DNA of 64,000 nucleotides from Liolophura sinensis. Lineage: Eukaryota; Mollusca; Polyplacophora; Chitonida; Chitonidae. The stretch spans positions 13,343,704-13,407,703 of the forward strand of contig NC_088304.1 in the NCBI RefSeq assembly GCF_032854445.1, in the 5' to 3' direction. Of this stretch, positions 35,650 to 48,050 are shown one piece after another; the stretch's first letter is position 1; each line of letters starts with the position of its first letter. The notes under the pieces were generated by a model. The model searched no databases, was not told the DNA's origin, and worked only from the letters and a program-made list of their open reading frames with translations. Made by a program: the position numbers and the translations under genes.

Positions 35650-37080
35650 TTACAAAACACTAAACTTAACTTATGAATACCTACCTGTTCACGGTATTTA
35701 CGGTTAATTTTATAATAACCTTCAGTCAAACTTTCCCCGTCCTTTCCACTGCCGCTGACATGAAAGAAGCAGACGATGAGATATTAAATCGCATGCGCCG
35801 TCAAAGTTTATCACCACGTGGCAATAAACACGCGTGTTTTGTTTTTTTTTTTTGTTGTTGTTGTTGTAATAACAAACGCGCTCGATTGAGACTTCCATGT
35901 AACGCAAGCCATTTCCCGAAAAATGTGGACATGCTTTTCTGAAAAATGGTCGTCTTTTGAAAAACCCATCCGTTTTTTTGATGACGTATTGTTTCATAAA
36001 ATCGCCATCTACCGTGGAGTGAAGGGGAGTGAAGGATAACAGAAATCAAAAGCTTGTTCCACGTTAGTGTTTATGTCACGCACAGATGCACGGGGTCAAG
36101 CCAAAAGTCACAATGGAGATGGAGATGAGAACGCGTTTGACTTTTGACCTGTTTGGTGTTTAAGAGTAAAATGTAGACGATTAAGTCAGCCGTGACTGAA
36201 AAACAAGTTCGTCAAGTGAAGCGTTTTCTGGGCGTTTGTTTAAAAACGCTAACAATTATTTTTTTTCAATATAGGCTTGCTGACTACGCTACAGTATGTG
36301 TGGAACAAATAAAAACGCCATTTTAACACTCACACATTTTGAAAAAAAAAAAACACTCTATCGATTTTTTTCACAACGCCAATATTTTTTCCGTAATTGG
36401 CAGTGATTTGTTTAAAACACAAACGTTTTTAATCAAATCATTAACATTTAAATACAAACGCGTCATCCGTCGCGGTTTTTTCTGTGCATGTCGTTAAACA
36501 AAAATCAAATCATATCAAATAAATAAATAAATAAATAAGTACATAAAAGGTCGCCACGATATGCCTTATAATACTGCCCTTGTCCATGGTATTAAGCCTT
36601 GTAGAGTCATTGATTCTTATAGCATTTATCAACATACATACCAGCACTCACATGCAGGTCCTATGCATAAATGCACACATCGGCAGATACAGATCTATAT
36701 ATAAATGGATTTTCTTTAATCTCTGTAACATTTTGTTGTTGTTGTTCTTAATCTGCATTTTCTTACACTTCTTCCATTCTCGTGACTTTATTTCAGTCAC
36801 GTGCATCATCTTGGCATTTTTTTGTACTAGGGGAATCAGTGGACGATGCGCTGACCAAGACAGCTCAGATGAGCCAATCAACGTCTGACCATGTGTCGTT
36901 AAGGAAATAAACACACTAATGAAACAGTGAGCCTTTAATGCCTGGTCTACATAAAAAAGCAAATGTTTATGTTTTGTACATCTGTGTATGTGTATTACTC
37001 AATATGAATACAAGGCCCATGTGTACAGTACATATTTAAAGTGTATATACATGTATACAAAAATACGACGTATGCAAGGT
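35650..37080. other. No gene seen
   Basis: AT-rich with poly-A/T and GTT repeats (35838-35866). Open frames on both strands show no domain. Confidence 0.45.
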
Positions 37081-37084
37081 ACGT

Positions 37085-37165
37085 AAGACTAATTTTGAGA
37101 CCACAAGTCTTTGGCCACTGAGGTTGCGTGTTCGAATCCAGCATTCATTTGCTTGACAACTGCAT
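37085..37165 (+). mobile_element. tRNA-like SINE head fragment
   Basis: ACAAGTCTTTGGCCACTGAG followed by TTGCGTGTTCGAATCCAGC, a good pol III B box. It is related to the SINE head at 3826. Confidence 0.55.
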
Positions 37166-37187
37166 GCTCATAACGTCAGGAGATCTG

Positions 37188-37388
37188 GAACTAATTTCTG
37201 ACTTAAGTCAAAATTTAAAATCTTTCCACTGAGCTAAGTTTTTGGTACTGAAAGTCGAAAGCTGGATACATTTGGCTTATTATAACACTGATGTAGGCTA
37301 ATGGACAAAATTGTACTTTATAAAACCGAAAAATAAGCTTTAAACTCGTATTTCAAACTCAGAAATGTCTTTGTGAATGATTTCCCAT
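37188..37388 (+). mobile_element. Palindromic MITE, copy 2
   Basis: Left arm AATTTCTGACTTAAGTCAAA and right arm TTTCAAACTCAGAAATGTCT are inverted relative to each other. The interior matches the complement of the unit at 497-712. No coding capacity. Confidence 0.75.
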
Positions 37389-37884
37389 GTTTAGGCCTAC
37401 TGGTTTGAGCCGTCACAATAAAAGCTATGTTTCTTAATCAGTAGAAAGAAAATAGGAAAATTGTATTTCTTAAGCCGAGTTTCTAGGATGCATGCTATTT
37501 GATTGCTTGGTTGAAGTCTACAAATCACATGAAATATGAAATAGATAATAGATAACATTCATTCCACTATAGGTGTATTCGACGAGTCCATGGCGTAGTT
37601 TGAATGTACATATATAAGGAGATCTGAATGGCGCGATAAAGGCTTAGGCCTACTGCAATTAGTCAATTCCGTTAAAAATACCGGGTATGTTCACAGCGTC
37701 ATTGGCAGTGTAAATTGTAATATAATTACAAAAGGATTCAGTGTAAAAGTTATATGAGTACAATGAGCGTTCGTTTTTCTCCATAACATTAGTATATATT
37801 ATCGTGATGTGGGATTCACAATTTCTGAGTAGAATTCTGGCGCTGAAGACTGGCCGAAGTCATGCATGCACTACACTTCCGAGT

Positions 37885-37965
37885 ATAGTGCGGTCGGTTA
37901 GGTGCTTGACGCGGACAGGGTTTCCGGTTCGAAAATCATAGAGTGGTCAGCCGCTAGAATCACAT
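37885..37965 (+). mobile_element. tRNA-like SINE head fragment, another type
   Basis: TAGTGCGGTCGGTTAGGTGC and GGTTTCCGGTTCGAAAATC are spaced like A and B boxes, but no tRNA cloverleaf closes around them. Confidence 0.45.
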
Positions 37966-39138
37966 ATATACACAGTTACATTAACCATTTTCTAGATGAT
38001 ATCAGTTCATTTCTCATCTTCATTTACATAACTTGTACATCTAATCTGCATTGAGTTTCAGTACAGCGCCATTATGAGGGCGCACGTGCACACGTGCATG
38101 CCTGCGCATGTGTACAGTGAGCCTCATTTTTTTTTAATTGGCGGACTGAACGGAAAATTACCCAGAATTTTTATCCTGTTGTGTAATTTATGAAAGAGTA
38201 TAAGGATATCCTGGAGGTGCATGGCCGCACTTTTGCGGAAATGTACATGCAGCTGTAAAAGCAAGTGTATGCGTGGTCTTATCAATTGTATACCCAAAAC
38301 CGCACAGTATAGCGGCTCGAAGTAAAAGTAGAAAGGGAACAAACAAAACAACCCCCCCCCCTCCCAAAAAAAAGTCCACTACTATCAGGCAGGTTTTTAT
38401 TCTCATATTTCTTATTACTTAGATATATTTCATAATAAAACGGAATGGTCTGGTTTAGAGACTCACCAGAGTGTGCAAATTTGCGCAAATTACGCATGAG
38501 TAATCCCATGCAGTTAAATTCGATATTATATATAGGCCTATATTTTCGAAGTTTATGATCCTTTGTTTTGTTTTTCTTTTTCTTTACTTTTTTTTATTTA
38601 CTTCTTATTCCATGGGTAGCTGATAAACAAAGAAATTAGTGCCAGCTGGGCTATTTTCGACCTACACAGTATGATGTCTATAAAACAGGTCTTAATTCGA
38701 ATAAAAAACGAATTACCCACGAACCCCACGACCCTGGCGTCATACTGAATTTTCCGCTGTTTTCGTTCAAAAAAAACCAAAAAAAAAACAGATATATAGA
38801 CTACTGATCAGGATTGTAGGCCAAGTAAAAAGCTTTTACACTCACAGATGACATCATACGGCCAGTCTTTGTGTATCAAAGCAAGCACCTCTCTCAACTC
38901 ATCGAACGAAGGTGAACAGAGGCAAGCCTATATCATGAAGCACAACAATATCAACGTACTGGGGAACAAAAAAAAGTAGGCTAACACATTCCACTCCATG
39001 CATTTTAACATACAACACTTTTCTGAATGAGAAGTATTGAAGCATCATGGGAAATATTGTACTAGCATGGCAGAGACATCTTGCATCCATTTGTAGCGCT
39101 AAGCATATACCATATAGAACCAGATAATTTGTCATAAT
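37966..39138. other. No gene seen
   Basis: AT-rich, with a poly-C run at 38352-38361 and several T/A runs. Confidence 0.45.
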
Positions 39139-39275
39139 TTTATTAATTTATTTATTTGATTGGTGTTTTATGTCTTACTCAAGAATATTTCGCTTAGACG
39201 ACGTCAGCCAGCATTATGGTGGGAGGAAACCAGGCAGAGCCCGGGGGAAACCCACGACCATCCGCAGGTTGAATT
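39139..39275 (-). mobile_element. SINE A copy, head missing
   Basis: TTTTATTAATTTATTTATTT through ACCATCCGCAGGTTG. Confidence 0.9.
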
Positions 39276-40319
39276 TCTCATAAAGAGATTTCAAACACAA
39301 CCATAGATTATTCCATTGGTGTACTTGAAGTTTATTTCAACCTTCTTCAGCCTTAGTTCTTGTAGCAAGGTAGATTGAAGGCCGTCATATTTAGTTTCAA
39401 CACCTCCTAAGCAGCATGCCAAACCATCTAGGGGCCTATCCTGTATATCACAGCAATTTCTATCTAGGCCCATTTATTTATTTTGCAAAAAATAAAAGGC
39501 ATAAACAGGTCATCCGTGCGTCAAGGGATCCTCACATAATTTAAAAGCTGGTCTGTACCGGTTGAAACACGACAGATGCGCCACGAAAACTTAGACAATA
39601 TGGACTTAATTAAAGAGAGAGATGAACTGATAACCTGGATAACTACGGTAACAAAAGTGTGTTAATCTAGGCTACTACACATAAAGTGTGACAACGCAAA
39701 CGTGAAAACCGTTCATGAAGTCAGATCCCAACTGGCTTCTTGTAACTCTTATCAGAGCAGCATTTATTATGGAAGATCAAGATAGCGTATTTCACGATCC
39801 CTTCTCACAAATTCATAAACATCAGTTCACTTTTCCTAGTGGAAATTTTCCACACATGTGAGGCGAACTCCGTCGCACGTTACACACAAAGCAGAAAAGA
39901 ACACCCAACAGCATCTGCGCGGAGAACACCTTTGTTTACGTGTTTTTCGCTCGCGCGGGTGCGAATGAAAACGTTTGTAAGTTTAAAAATACAACGATTA
40001 AGTTCAGCACCGAAGACGGAATTAAACTCATCAATATTATTTGAACAAGATTTGGTGAACATTTTGAACTTGTTTTCGGATTGTTTTGTGAAATTTGTCA
40101 AGTTGGGGAGATCTGACCTCAATATCATCAACATCACGTCACACAGCATTCGTCAGCCTGCACAACAACAACATGTGAAGTTCAGATTTATTTAGGTGAC
40201 AAAGAAGCACGAATTTCCGACACTAGTACAGTTAGGTCATTTGTAGTACATTTTAAATCTTCACACGATGCCAGCTGGTGTTCCTGATAAGTTCAACCTC
40301 CGAAATAAACACAAAGTTT

Positions 40320-40475
40320 GACCTACCTCAGCAGTAGACGTCATTCGTCCGGCAGACGTGTCGGTGACTGAAGGACTCGCGTGTGATCAGCCGCCGCACA
40401 ACAAAACAGTGTTTCATCCGCCGTGGTCTCCTGCTGCCGCGAAGCGTCACCGTGCTCGCCTGACCGGCTTAGCAC
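40320..40475. promoter_or_regulatory. CpG-rich segment, possible promoter or first exon
   Basis: About 16 CpGs in 150 bp (GACGTCATTCGTCCGGCAGA, GCCGCGAAGCGTCACCGTGC) in otherwise CpG-poor DNA. No gene can be assigned; the open frame over it is unrecognised. Confidence 0.3.
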
Positions 40476-41090
40476 AAAGATATATAGTTTTCGAACTTTA
40501 TTTGAAAGTGAAGAAAACAATCGTAAAAAGTTTTGAAGTCCTACTTCACTCTAAACAAAACAAGCAAATAAATAAATATATAATAAATAAATTAAACTAA
40601 AAAAAAAAACAAAAAAACTTTTAGCATTGACAAGTTTTAAGACTGAAGCCTTAATGAGCTCTTTGGCATCACGTATGTTAGGCCTATGCCTATATATAAT
40701 CATGTTCAGTATATGGTGTACATTTATACAGTTAAATTATGGACAGTTAGGAATTGAATAAGCGGGGTAAGCCTACTGCAAACGCATGAACTGTTCCCAG
40801 GTGTGTCGCCGCTAAATAGTGTAACAAGATTATACTGTAGGCCTATACACAGAGAAGTAAAATCTACTCTAATCTCAGCTGGCTTTTAGCGTTAACTGAA
40901 ACTGCAAGAAGCTACATATAACCTAGGCGTAATATGTACATACATGTACACTGTACGTGTAAGCCTACACGTAGGCCTATGCGACTCTACGGCGTACTTA
41001 ATTAGACTGTATCTACAAACACGACGGTGACCAACTTTATGGTGGGACGAAACTGCCGATAAGGCAACAATTGTAGGCATATATGCAACA

Positions 41091-41290
41091 TACACTCAAA
41101 AACTTAATCTGTTCTATTTAACAGAGAGAATGTACTCTGTTATACATAATGCCCTGTGAGTCTAATAGAATCTTTGTGTTCAATTGAATATGAACATGTG
41201 TGTTATATTTAACAGAATAATCTGACATTCCAGCACCACTCAGATAACAGACTTTTACACAAATTTTACACATTTTTTTTTGAGAGTACA
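41091..41290 (+). mobile_element. Small TIR element (ACTCTCAAAAA family), copy 1
   Basis: The ends are ACACTCAAAAACTTAATCTG and the complement-like TTTTTTTTGAGAGTAC. The interior is rich in TTAACAGA motifs and has TTCCAGCACCACTCAGATAA, matched at 48250 (TTCCAGCATCACCCAGGCAA). Confidence 0.7.
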
Positions 41291-41341
41291 AACAAATCTG
41301 TATAGTCATTTTGAATTAAAAGCAACTGAAAGTGAATTTCG

Positions 41342-41617
41342 TATTTATTTATTCATTTATTTATTTATTTGATCGGTGTTTTACACCGTACTCAAGAATA
41401 TTTCACTTATACGTGAACTATGGTGGGAGGAAACCGGGAAGAGCCCGGGGGAAAACCCACGACCCTCCGAAGGTTGCTAATAGACCTTCCCACGTACGGC
41501 AGGAAAGGAAGCCAGCCTCTGCTGGGCTTGAACTCACACCGACCGAATTGGTGAGAGGCTTCTGGGTCATTACGCTGCGCTAGCGCGCTAACCAACTGAG
41601 CCACGGAAGTCCCCGTA
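41342..41617 (-). mobile_element. SINE A copy, full length, target duplication
   Basis: Tail to head complement (GCTAACCAACTGAGCCACGG). AATTTCGTA flanks it at 41335-41343 and 41618-41626. Confidence 0.95.
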
Positions 41618-42289
41618 AATTTCGTAGAAACCGTATATATATGTAATTCTTGATACCGATAAGTGTATAGCGAGGCGCGTATCTTGTACATAGCAGTCCT
41701 GTATGTACAGTCTATACAGCAGAGCTTTAGACACACAAAGGAAGCTTTTAATTCCCCACAAAGCCGCATAGCATACTGCGAGCTAAATAGAGAATATAGA
41801 GTATTTAGGAAGAGAAGCTATAGAATGCGACGCTGACATATTGTCATGTAATATGTACATATTTCAGTGGATGAGGCAGAATAAAACACATAAGAACGTA
41901 TCATTCACACACAGACATCTCTAGATTTTTCAAGAAATATTAAAGAAATAAATAAATTAATCAAATGAAATGAAATTCCCAAGTATGTGATATTGCCGGA
42001 TGTATCACGTGTATTCCGGTGTATGCGGTGTATAAGCTTGTAATGTCTACCATGACATTTACGCTTGCCATACAAAAACAAGTAATCTGTTAAAACAGTA
42101 TTAACACACAGTCTATTGTTTAGGTGATGTTAGGATGTATTATGTTATAATAAAGTAATATATACTGTGTTATATTAAACATTATATCCCGTTACGGTCT
42201 AATACAGCTTTTATGTTGAATCGTATAGAGAATATGTGTGCTATATTTAACGATGCGACACCGGAGATTTTTGAGGGGAACAAATCGAT

Positions 42290-42475
42290 ACGCGGAAATA
42301 TGATCGAATTTTTGCCATCTTAGAATAGCTGAAATAATTACCTGTCACAAAATATGCACGTGTTACCGTTCAAAATCGGTAATGAAGTTCCTGGAATTTA
42401 TAAAGCGCATCTTTTGTAATACTTTCATAATTTTTTGAAATTATGCAATGTAAGGCCTAATTTGAGCTGTTCTTG
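42290..42475 (+). repeat. Unnamed interspersed repeat, copy 2
   Basis: TAGAATAGCTGAAATAATTA and CACAAAATATGCACG match the copy at 3590 and the one at 60400. Confidence 0.6.
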
Positions 42476-42539
42476 GTATCTACAGAAATTTTTTTTTTGG
42501 TTCGAGTCTGTGTAATGTGTCCCTTAGGCTTAGGCTTTG

Positions 42540-43830
42540 TCTGTTTGTCTGCATGGCGAAGGTCGTAGGTTTCTCTGCATGGCGAAGGTTGGAGGTTTAT
42601 TTGCTTGACGAAGATCTGTGGTTTACTTCAGACTGTCTTGGCGAAGGTCGGAGATTTGTCTGCATGGCGAAGGTCGGTGGTTTGTATGCTTGGCGAAGGT
42701 CGGAGGTTTGTCTGCATGGAGACCGTCGGCGGTTTGTCTGCTTGTTGAAGGTCGGAGGTTTGTCTGCATGTCGAAGATCGAAGGTTTGTCTGCTTGGCGA
42801 AAGTCGGTGGTTTGTCTTCTTGGCGAAGGTCTAACGTTTGTCTGCTTGGCGAAGGTTGGAGGTTTATTTGCTTGACGAAGATCTGTGGTTTACTTCAGAC
42901 TGTCTTGGCGAAGGTCGGAGATTTGTCTGCATGGCGAAGGTCGGTGGTTTGTATGCTTGGCGAAGGTCGGAGGTTTGTCTGCATGGAGACTGTCGGCGGT
43001 TTGTCTGCTTGGTGAAGGTCGGAGGTTTGTCTGCATGTCGAAGATCGAAGGTTTGTCTGCTTGGCGAAAGTCGGTGGTTTGTCTTCTTGGCAAAGGTCGA
43101 AGGTTTGTCTGCTTGGTGAAGGCCGGAGGTTTCTCTGCATGCCGAAGGCCGGTGGTTTTTATGCTTGGTGAAAGTCGGTGGTTTGTCTGCTTGGCGAAGG
43201 TGGAAGGTTTTTCTGCTTGTTGAAGGCCGGAGGTTTGTCTGTATGTCAAAGATCGAAGGTTTGTCTGCATGTCGAAGGTCGGTGGTTTTTCTGCTTGGTG
43301 AAAGTCGGTGGTTTGCTTGGCGAAGGCCGGAGGTTTGTCTGCATGGCGAAGGTCGAAGGTTTGTCTGCATTGTGACGGTCGGTGCTTTGTCTGCTTGGTG
43401 AAAGTCGGTAGTTTGTCTCCTTGGCAAAGGTCGGAGGTTTGTCTGCTTGTCGAAGGTCGGAGGTTTGTCTGCTTGGCGAAGGTCGGAGGTTTGTCTGCTT
43501 GGCGAAGTTCGGAGGTTTGTCTGCATGGTGAAGGTCGAAGGTTTGTCTGCATGGCGAAGGTCGGTGGTTTGTCTGCTTGGCAGATGTCGAAAGTTTGTCT
43601 GCTTGGCGAAGGTCGGAGGTTTGTCTGCTTGGCGAAGTTCGGAGGTTTGTCTGCATGGTGAAGGTCGAAGGTTTGTCTGCATGGCGAAGGTCGGTGGTTT
43701 GTCTCCTTGGCAGATGTCGAAAGTTTGTCTGCTTGGCGAAGGTCGGAGGTTTGTCTGCTTGGCGAAGGTCGGAGGTTTGTCTGCTTGGCAAAGGTCGGAG
43801 GTTTATCTGCTTGGTGAAGATCTGTGGTTT
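42540..43830 (+). repeat. 26-bp minisatellite with higher-order repeats
   Basis: About fifty units close to GAAGGTCGGAGGTTTGTCTG-CTTGGC. A 267-bp block (42589 onward) is repeated at 42856, and a 130-bp block of five units (at 43501) is repeated at 43631. Long open frames occur on both strands (up to 272 codons on minus) because three units make a 78-base cycle. The right end runs into a SINE A tail. Confidence 0.94.
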
Positions 43831-43847
43831 ACGCCATGCACTATGGT

Positions 43848-43942
43848 TTACCGCTTCCTCCACCCAGAAACTTGACCCCCGTCCTATATATAAGTGGAAC
43901 ATTCTTGAGTATGGCGCTAAGCAATAAACAAACAAATAAAGC
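43848..43942 (+). mobile_element. SINE A tail end at the edge of the 26-bp minisatellite
   Basis: ACCGCTTCCTCCACCCAGAA through AAGTGGAACATTCTTGAGTA and an AACAAACAAATAAA tail. Confidence 0.75.
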
Positions 43943-44027
43943 AGGTAAATAAATACATCCAAATGAGGGACCGGATGTGGCCTATAGATGATGGCTCCAA
44001 CAACACGGCTGACACACGTGGTCTGGT

Positions 44028-44227
44028 CCTGTGATCACGAAGTGATCTTAGATTTAAGTCAAAATTTCAATCATTAAATCTGGTATGTTCCTTCTCGTTA
44101 TTTTAGCTGAAAATGGTTTTAGAATAACTTTGATCAATATTATGATCGCGTTACGTAAAAAATAACAATTTGCAAGTCATCTGAAATTTTGACTTCAGTC
44201 TACGATTGCTTTGTGATCACGGGGCCT
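44028..44227 (+). mobile_element. Palindromic MITE, diverged copy 3
   Basis: Left arm CCTGTGATCACGAAGTGATC then TTAGATTTAAGTCAAAATTT. The right arm is its complement (AAATTTTGACTTCAGTCTAC ... GTGATCACGGGG). The interior is diverged from the copies near 0.6 and 37.3 kb. Confidence 0.72.
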
Positions 44228-44629
44228 GGGTGCTCAGAACACTCAAATGAAGTATATATGAGATGAAAAACTATTAAATACTGTCCAGGAAAATAGTTCT
44301 ATTTATTTTCCAACCGAGTAAAATGGCTCTAAAACATCAAATTCTTCAGTGGTCTGTGGTGACATCACATCGATACTTTTGGCTCATAGATGTACATATG
44401 TATATGCATTTGATGAAATCATTCAGTCTGTGCATTTGGTGACGTCAACACCTGATGTGACGTCAGTGGTTTCGATACGGTCATAAAAGGCCACTGTATA
44501 AAACGGATGGTTCAAAGTGCATTTAACTAGGTTGAAAAAATTCGAACTATTTTTTCTGCACAGGGCCTGATCTTTCATCTCACATACACTTCATATTAGT
44601 GGTTTCTTTGAATTATATGTAGATAGGGA

Positions 44630-44798
44630 GCTCATGCTGTCTTCCTCTCCGGCCGTAAGTGGGAAGGCCTGCAGCAACCTGCGGATGGTCGTGGGTTTCC
44701 CCAGGGCTCTGCCCGGTGTCCTTTCACCATAATGCTGGCCGCCGTCGTATAAGTGAAATATTCTTGGGTAATCAATCAAATGAATAAATAACTAAGTA

Positions 44799-44826
<28 letters not shown>
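44630..44826 (+). mobile_element. SINE A copy, head missing
   Basis: GAGCTCATGCTGTCTTCCTC through the core, ending in a long AATCAATCAATCAAT tail. Confidence 0.92.
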
Positions 44827-44829
<3 letters not shown>

Positions 44830-44912
44830 ATAGATAGGGAATTTCTGGATTCCTCCGCTGTTTGTGGAGAACATAAGCGATCGACAGCGATAGTGTGGAA
44901 ATCTCATGTCAG

Positions 44913-45155
44913 TTGAGTGAGTGAGTGCTTGGGGTTTAACGTCGTACTTAACAATTTTTTCAGTCATGTGACGACGAAGGAGTCCTTAGAATGCAAGTAA
45001 TGTGCCTCCTTGTTGCAGGACGGATTTCCACCGCTCTTTTATCTAGTGCTGCCTTCACTGAGCCGCCTTACCTAAAACAAGTAAGCCAACCCGCCTGAGC
45101 ATTATACTGATACGGGTCAACAAGTAGTTGCACTATCCCCTTCATGCATGTTAGC
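44913..45155 (-). mobile_element. SINE B copy, head missing
   Basis: AGTTGAGTGAGTGAGTGCTT through TTGCACTATCCCCTTCATGC. Confidence 0.9.
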
Positions 45156-45529
45156 TGAAAACCACTTCCACCATGTAATATGGCAATTGCATGGTAGCAA
45201 ACCTGTATGTCACACAATGTTCATCAGTAACTTGTCAAATGCCGGTATAGTTTGCCTAAACACAGGCATTCCGGTTTCCTTCAACTTCCCGCCCATCGTA
45301 TAGGCCTAAGTGAAAACTTTTTTGAGTGTACATTGCGTTATAGGCAACAAACAATCAATCAATAAGTCAGATAAAGAAATAAATCCACCCAATATATGTA
45401 TACAAAGAGAGACAGGGTGGGAGATGAGTATACTACACAAAATGAATGGTATTGCATGTACAGCCCTTAAAATGTACGCCTACACTGTATATTTTAGCCC
45501 ACATGTAAAAGCCACCAAACATAAAATAA

Positions 45530-45797
45530 TATTTATTTATTTATTTAGTTGTTTATGTATTTATTTATTTGATTGGCGTTTTACGTTGCATACACTCAAG
45601 AATATTTCACTTATACGACGGCGGCTAATATTATGGTAAGAGGAAAGGGGGGCATAACCCAAGGTGAAACCCACGACCATCCGCAGGTTTCGACAGAATC
45701 CCCACCCCCACGCAAGGGAGGGGGGGGGGGGGAGCCACCAGCGGCCGAATTGGTAAGAGGCTTCTGGATGATTGCGCCGCGCTGGCACGTTCTACAC
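45530..45797 (-). mobile_element. SINE A copy, rearranged
   Basis: Tail and core (CAAGAATATTTCACTTATAC) to CCACGACCATCCGCAGG, then a G-rich stretch, then head-side text (TTGGTAAGAGGCTTCTGG, GCGCCGCGCTGGCACG). Confidence 0.88.
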
Positions 45798-45911
45798 CAC
45801 CAAAATATAATAAATAACACAGTCAGTGTAAATGAACACATGTATAGGCACAAATATACAGCTAACTCTGTATACACCATACTTCCCGGCCACGACTATC
45901 TATGATCATGT

Positions 45912-45949
45912 CAAAAAAAAAAAAAAGAAAGAGAGAGAGAGAGAGATAA
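45912..45949 (+). repeat. Poly-A and (GA)n run
   Basis: AAAAAAAAAAAAAGAAAGAG followed by a (GA)7-type run. Confidence 0.9.
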
Positions 45950-45959
45950 AAAATATAAT

Positions 45960-46762
45960 TGAAAATTATGTAACATGTCGGATCGGGTTCCTGTGACCGG
46001 TTGCACTCTTCGTCTATATTTACGTACACAGCGTTGCACTGAGCCAGTACATAAATGTTTCAAGTCTTGCTGCTGTGGGACGGATACTCAGCTAAAAGCT
46101 GTCCTTTAAAGGGCAAATTATTTCTTCGAAAGAGTGAGACAGTGACATCCGGAGACATGCATGAAGACCCTATTATTTAATGTGAGATTTTTTTTATATC
46201 TTTCCCACGTTTATTTGACAGCCCCAACCCAAGGCATAAAGTGCAAGCTTTATAGATAGGCTATCTTCTTTCAGTTTATATTCCTTTACACCTAGGGGTA
46301 TTATAACTTTAATCCGTTATGTGCGTTTCGAACTATATAAATTTGTTCGTGTATTATAAGGCTCACGTCTTCGTTGCGTCGGCAAGACGTCTGAATTATT
46401 CGACGAGTCTAATACGGCTATATATATTACCCTTCTACTGTGAGTGCATTCGAACTCCAGCAGGCTCCAGTCCACAGCATTGTCTCTAAATCTCCGAGCC
46501 CCGACACCCCTGCACTTTTAGTGATTAGGTTTAAAATTATAGCTGAGTTCGTAAAGGGATACCTTATCCGGCATAATATAGCGACTATGTAGAAAACAGA
46601 GCTTGAACCCGAATGGCTTCAGCCGGGAAACGTCCCTCATTATAGATGTCATCAAATACGACATGTGTCAAATGCTCCATTGTAGCAGTGCACAAAAATT
46701 ATTAGAGTGATTGGTGACATTCAGCATGCCATAAAAATATCAATGGTTTGTTAAGAGAAAAT
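45960..46762. other. No gene seen
   Basis: No domain-bearing frame and no recognised repeat. Confidence 0.45.
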
Positions 46763-46985
46763 CCGTGATGACCCAGGAGTCTCTCACCAATGTGGTCGCT
46801 GTGAGTTCAGCTCATGCTGGCTTCCTCTCAGGCCGTACTTGTGAAGGTCTGTTCACAACCTGCGGATGGTCGTGAGTTTCCCCGGGCTGTGCCAGTTTCC
46901 ACCCACCATAATGCTGGTTGCCGTCGTATAAGTGAAGTATTCTTGAGTACGGCGTAAAACACCAATCAAATAAATAAATAAATTA
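46763..46985 (+). mobile_element. SINE A copy, A box missing
   Basis: Begins TGATGACCCAGGAGTCTCTC, keeps GTGAGTTCAGCTCATGCTGG, the complete core and an AAATAAATAAATAAATT tail. Confidence 0.93.
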
Positions 46986-47274
46986 AGAGAAAATATGTTC
47001 AACAACAACATTGTCATTATAATTAGTGATTACGCTATCTTGGCCTCGTGAGCATTGCTCATAGCCACACAAAGTGAAATTCCGCACAATATAAACGGAT
47101 TTATCCCATTGCTGTCGTCTTTGGTCTGGTTTTTTACACCATCGTAGCTACTGTGGTTTTACTTTCTTTGCTGTACGTCTTTAATTATATTGTGTTCCTG
47201 TACAAACCAGTATGCTGTCTGGTGGACTAAGAATCCCCGAGGCCTGATCCCTTTGTATTGTTTTAATGTGATTG

Positions 47275-47530
47275 TATGTTAAATGCGATGACAACACAGC
47301 ATTTTGAGTATTTCTAGACCAGTGAGGTTTAATAACTTGCAAGTAACATCCCTGCATTTTTTCCACCTTATTCTGTTTAAGCCATGGTGCCGTGTGAATT
47401 GCTACTATTTATTCATTTACATGACAATATAAAAGCCTGTCTGACGTAAACTAACAAGAGACCCTATTTCACCTGTCGTCACTGCTCTGGTTTTACTCTC
47501 TATGCTGTACGTCTTTACATTATCACTTTT
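47275..47530 (+). mobile_element. Single-arm copy of the foldback element
   Basis: Shares GACAACACAGCATTTTGAGT, TTTAAGCCATGGTGC and the ACAAGAGACCCTATTTCACC end with the 18.4-19.0 kb element. The opposite arm is not seen. Confidence 0.65.
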
Positions 47531-47664
47531 ACCAGCCTTTATTTGTCTGTCAGTCAACAACTTTTCAGAAAAAGGGTGGATTTTGATGAAACATGGCGGA
47601 CTGCTTTGTGTCCGTTACTTTGCAACTACCAAACGTTTGCTTAACATCGAAGGAGTACGTTGGG

Positions 47665-47790
47665 AGGTCGTCAGCAACCTGCGGATGGTCGTGGTCTCCC
47701 CCACCATAATGTTGGTCGCCGTCATGTAAGTGAAATATTCTAGAGCTGGGCGTAAAAATAAATCAAATAAATAGATAAATACATGAAATA
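47665..47790 (+). mobile_element. SINE A core/tail fragment
   Basis: GAGGTCGTCAGCAACCTGCG through AATCAAATAAATAGATAAAT. About 17 bp of the GGGCTCTGCCC region is deleted. Confidence 0.88.
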
Positions 47791-48050
47791 AGTAAATAAC
47801 GTCGGAAGAGGTGTTAGGTTTTTACGGGCGTTTATCTGTCTGTCTATCAGCAAATTTACAGGAAAAGTCAAGCAAAAGGACGGATTTCCCTTAAAATTTG
47901 GCGCACAGCTCAGCCTTGGGCGAAGCAAAATCCATTATGACTTACTCTCCTTTATAAGGAATTATAAACTTACTGGTATAATTAATGCGCACATGCGCAC
48001 TTACTGTTTCCAGGAATTTTTAGTTCAAAATGACCATAAAGGTTTGTTCG

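Noticed and set aside
37885-37965. True tRNA gene from A- and B-box-like text
   Set aside because: No acceptor or anticodon stem closes around it; it looks like a SINE head.
42864-43962. Open frames of 272, 238 and 220 codons (minus) and 142 codons (plus)
   Set aside because: They come from the 26-bp minisatellite, which stays open in several frames of both strands. No start context, splice signals or domain.
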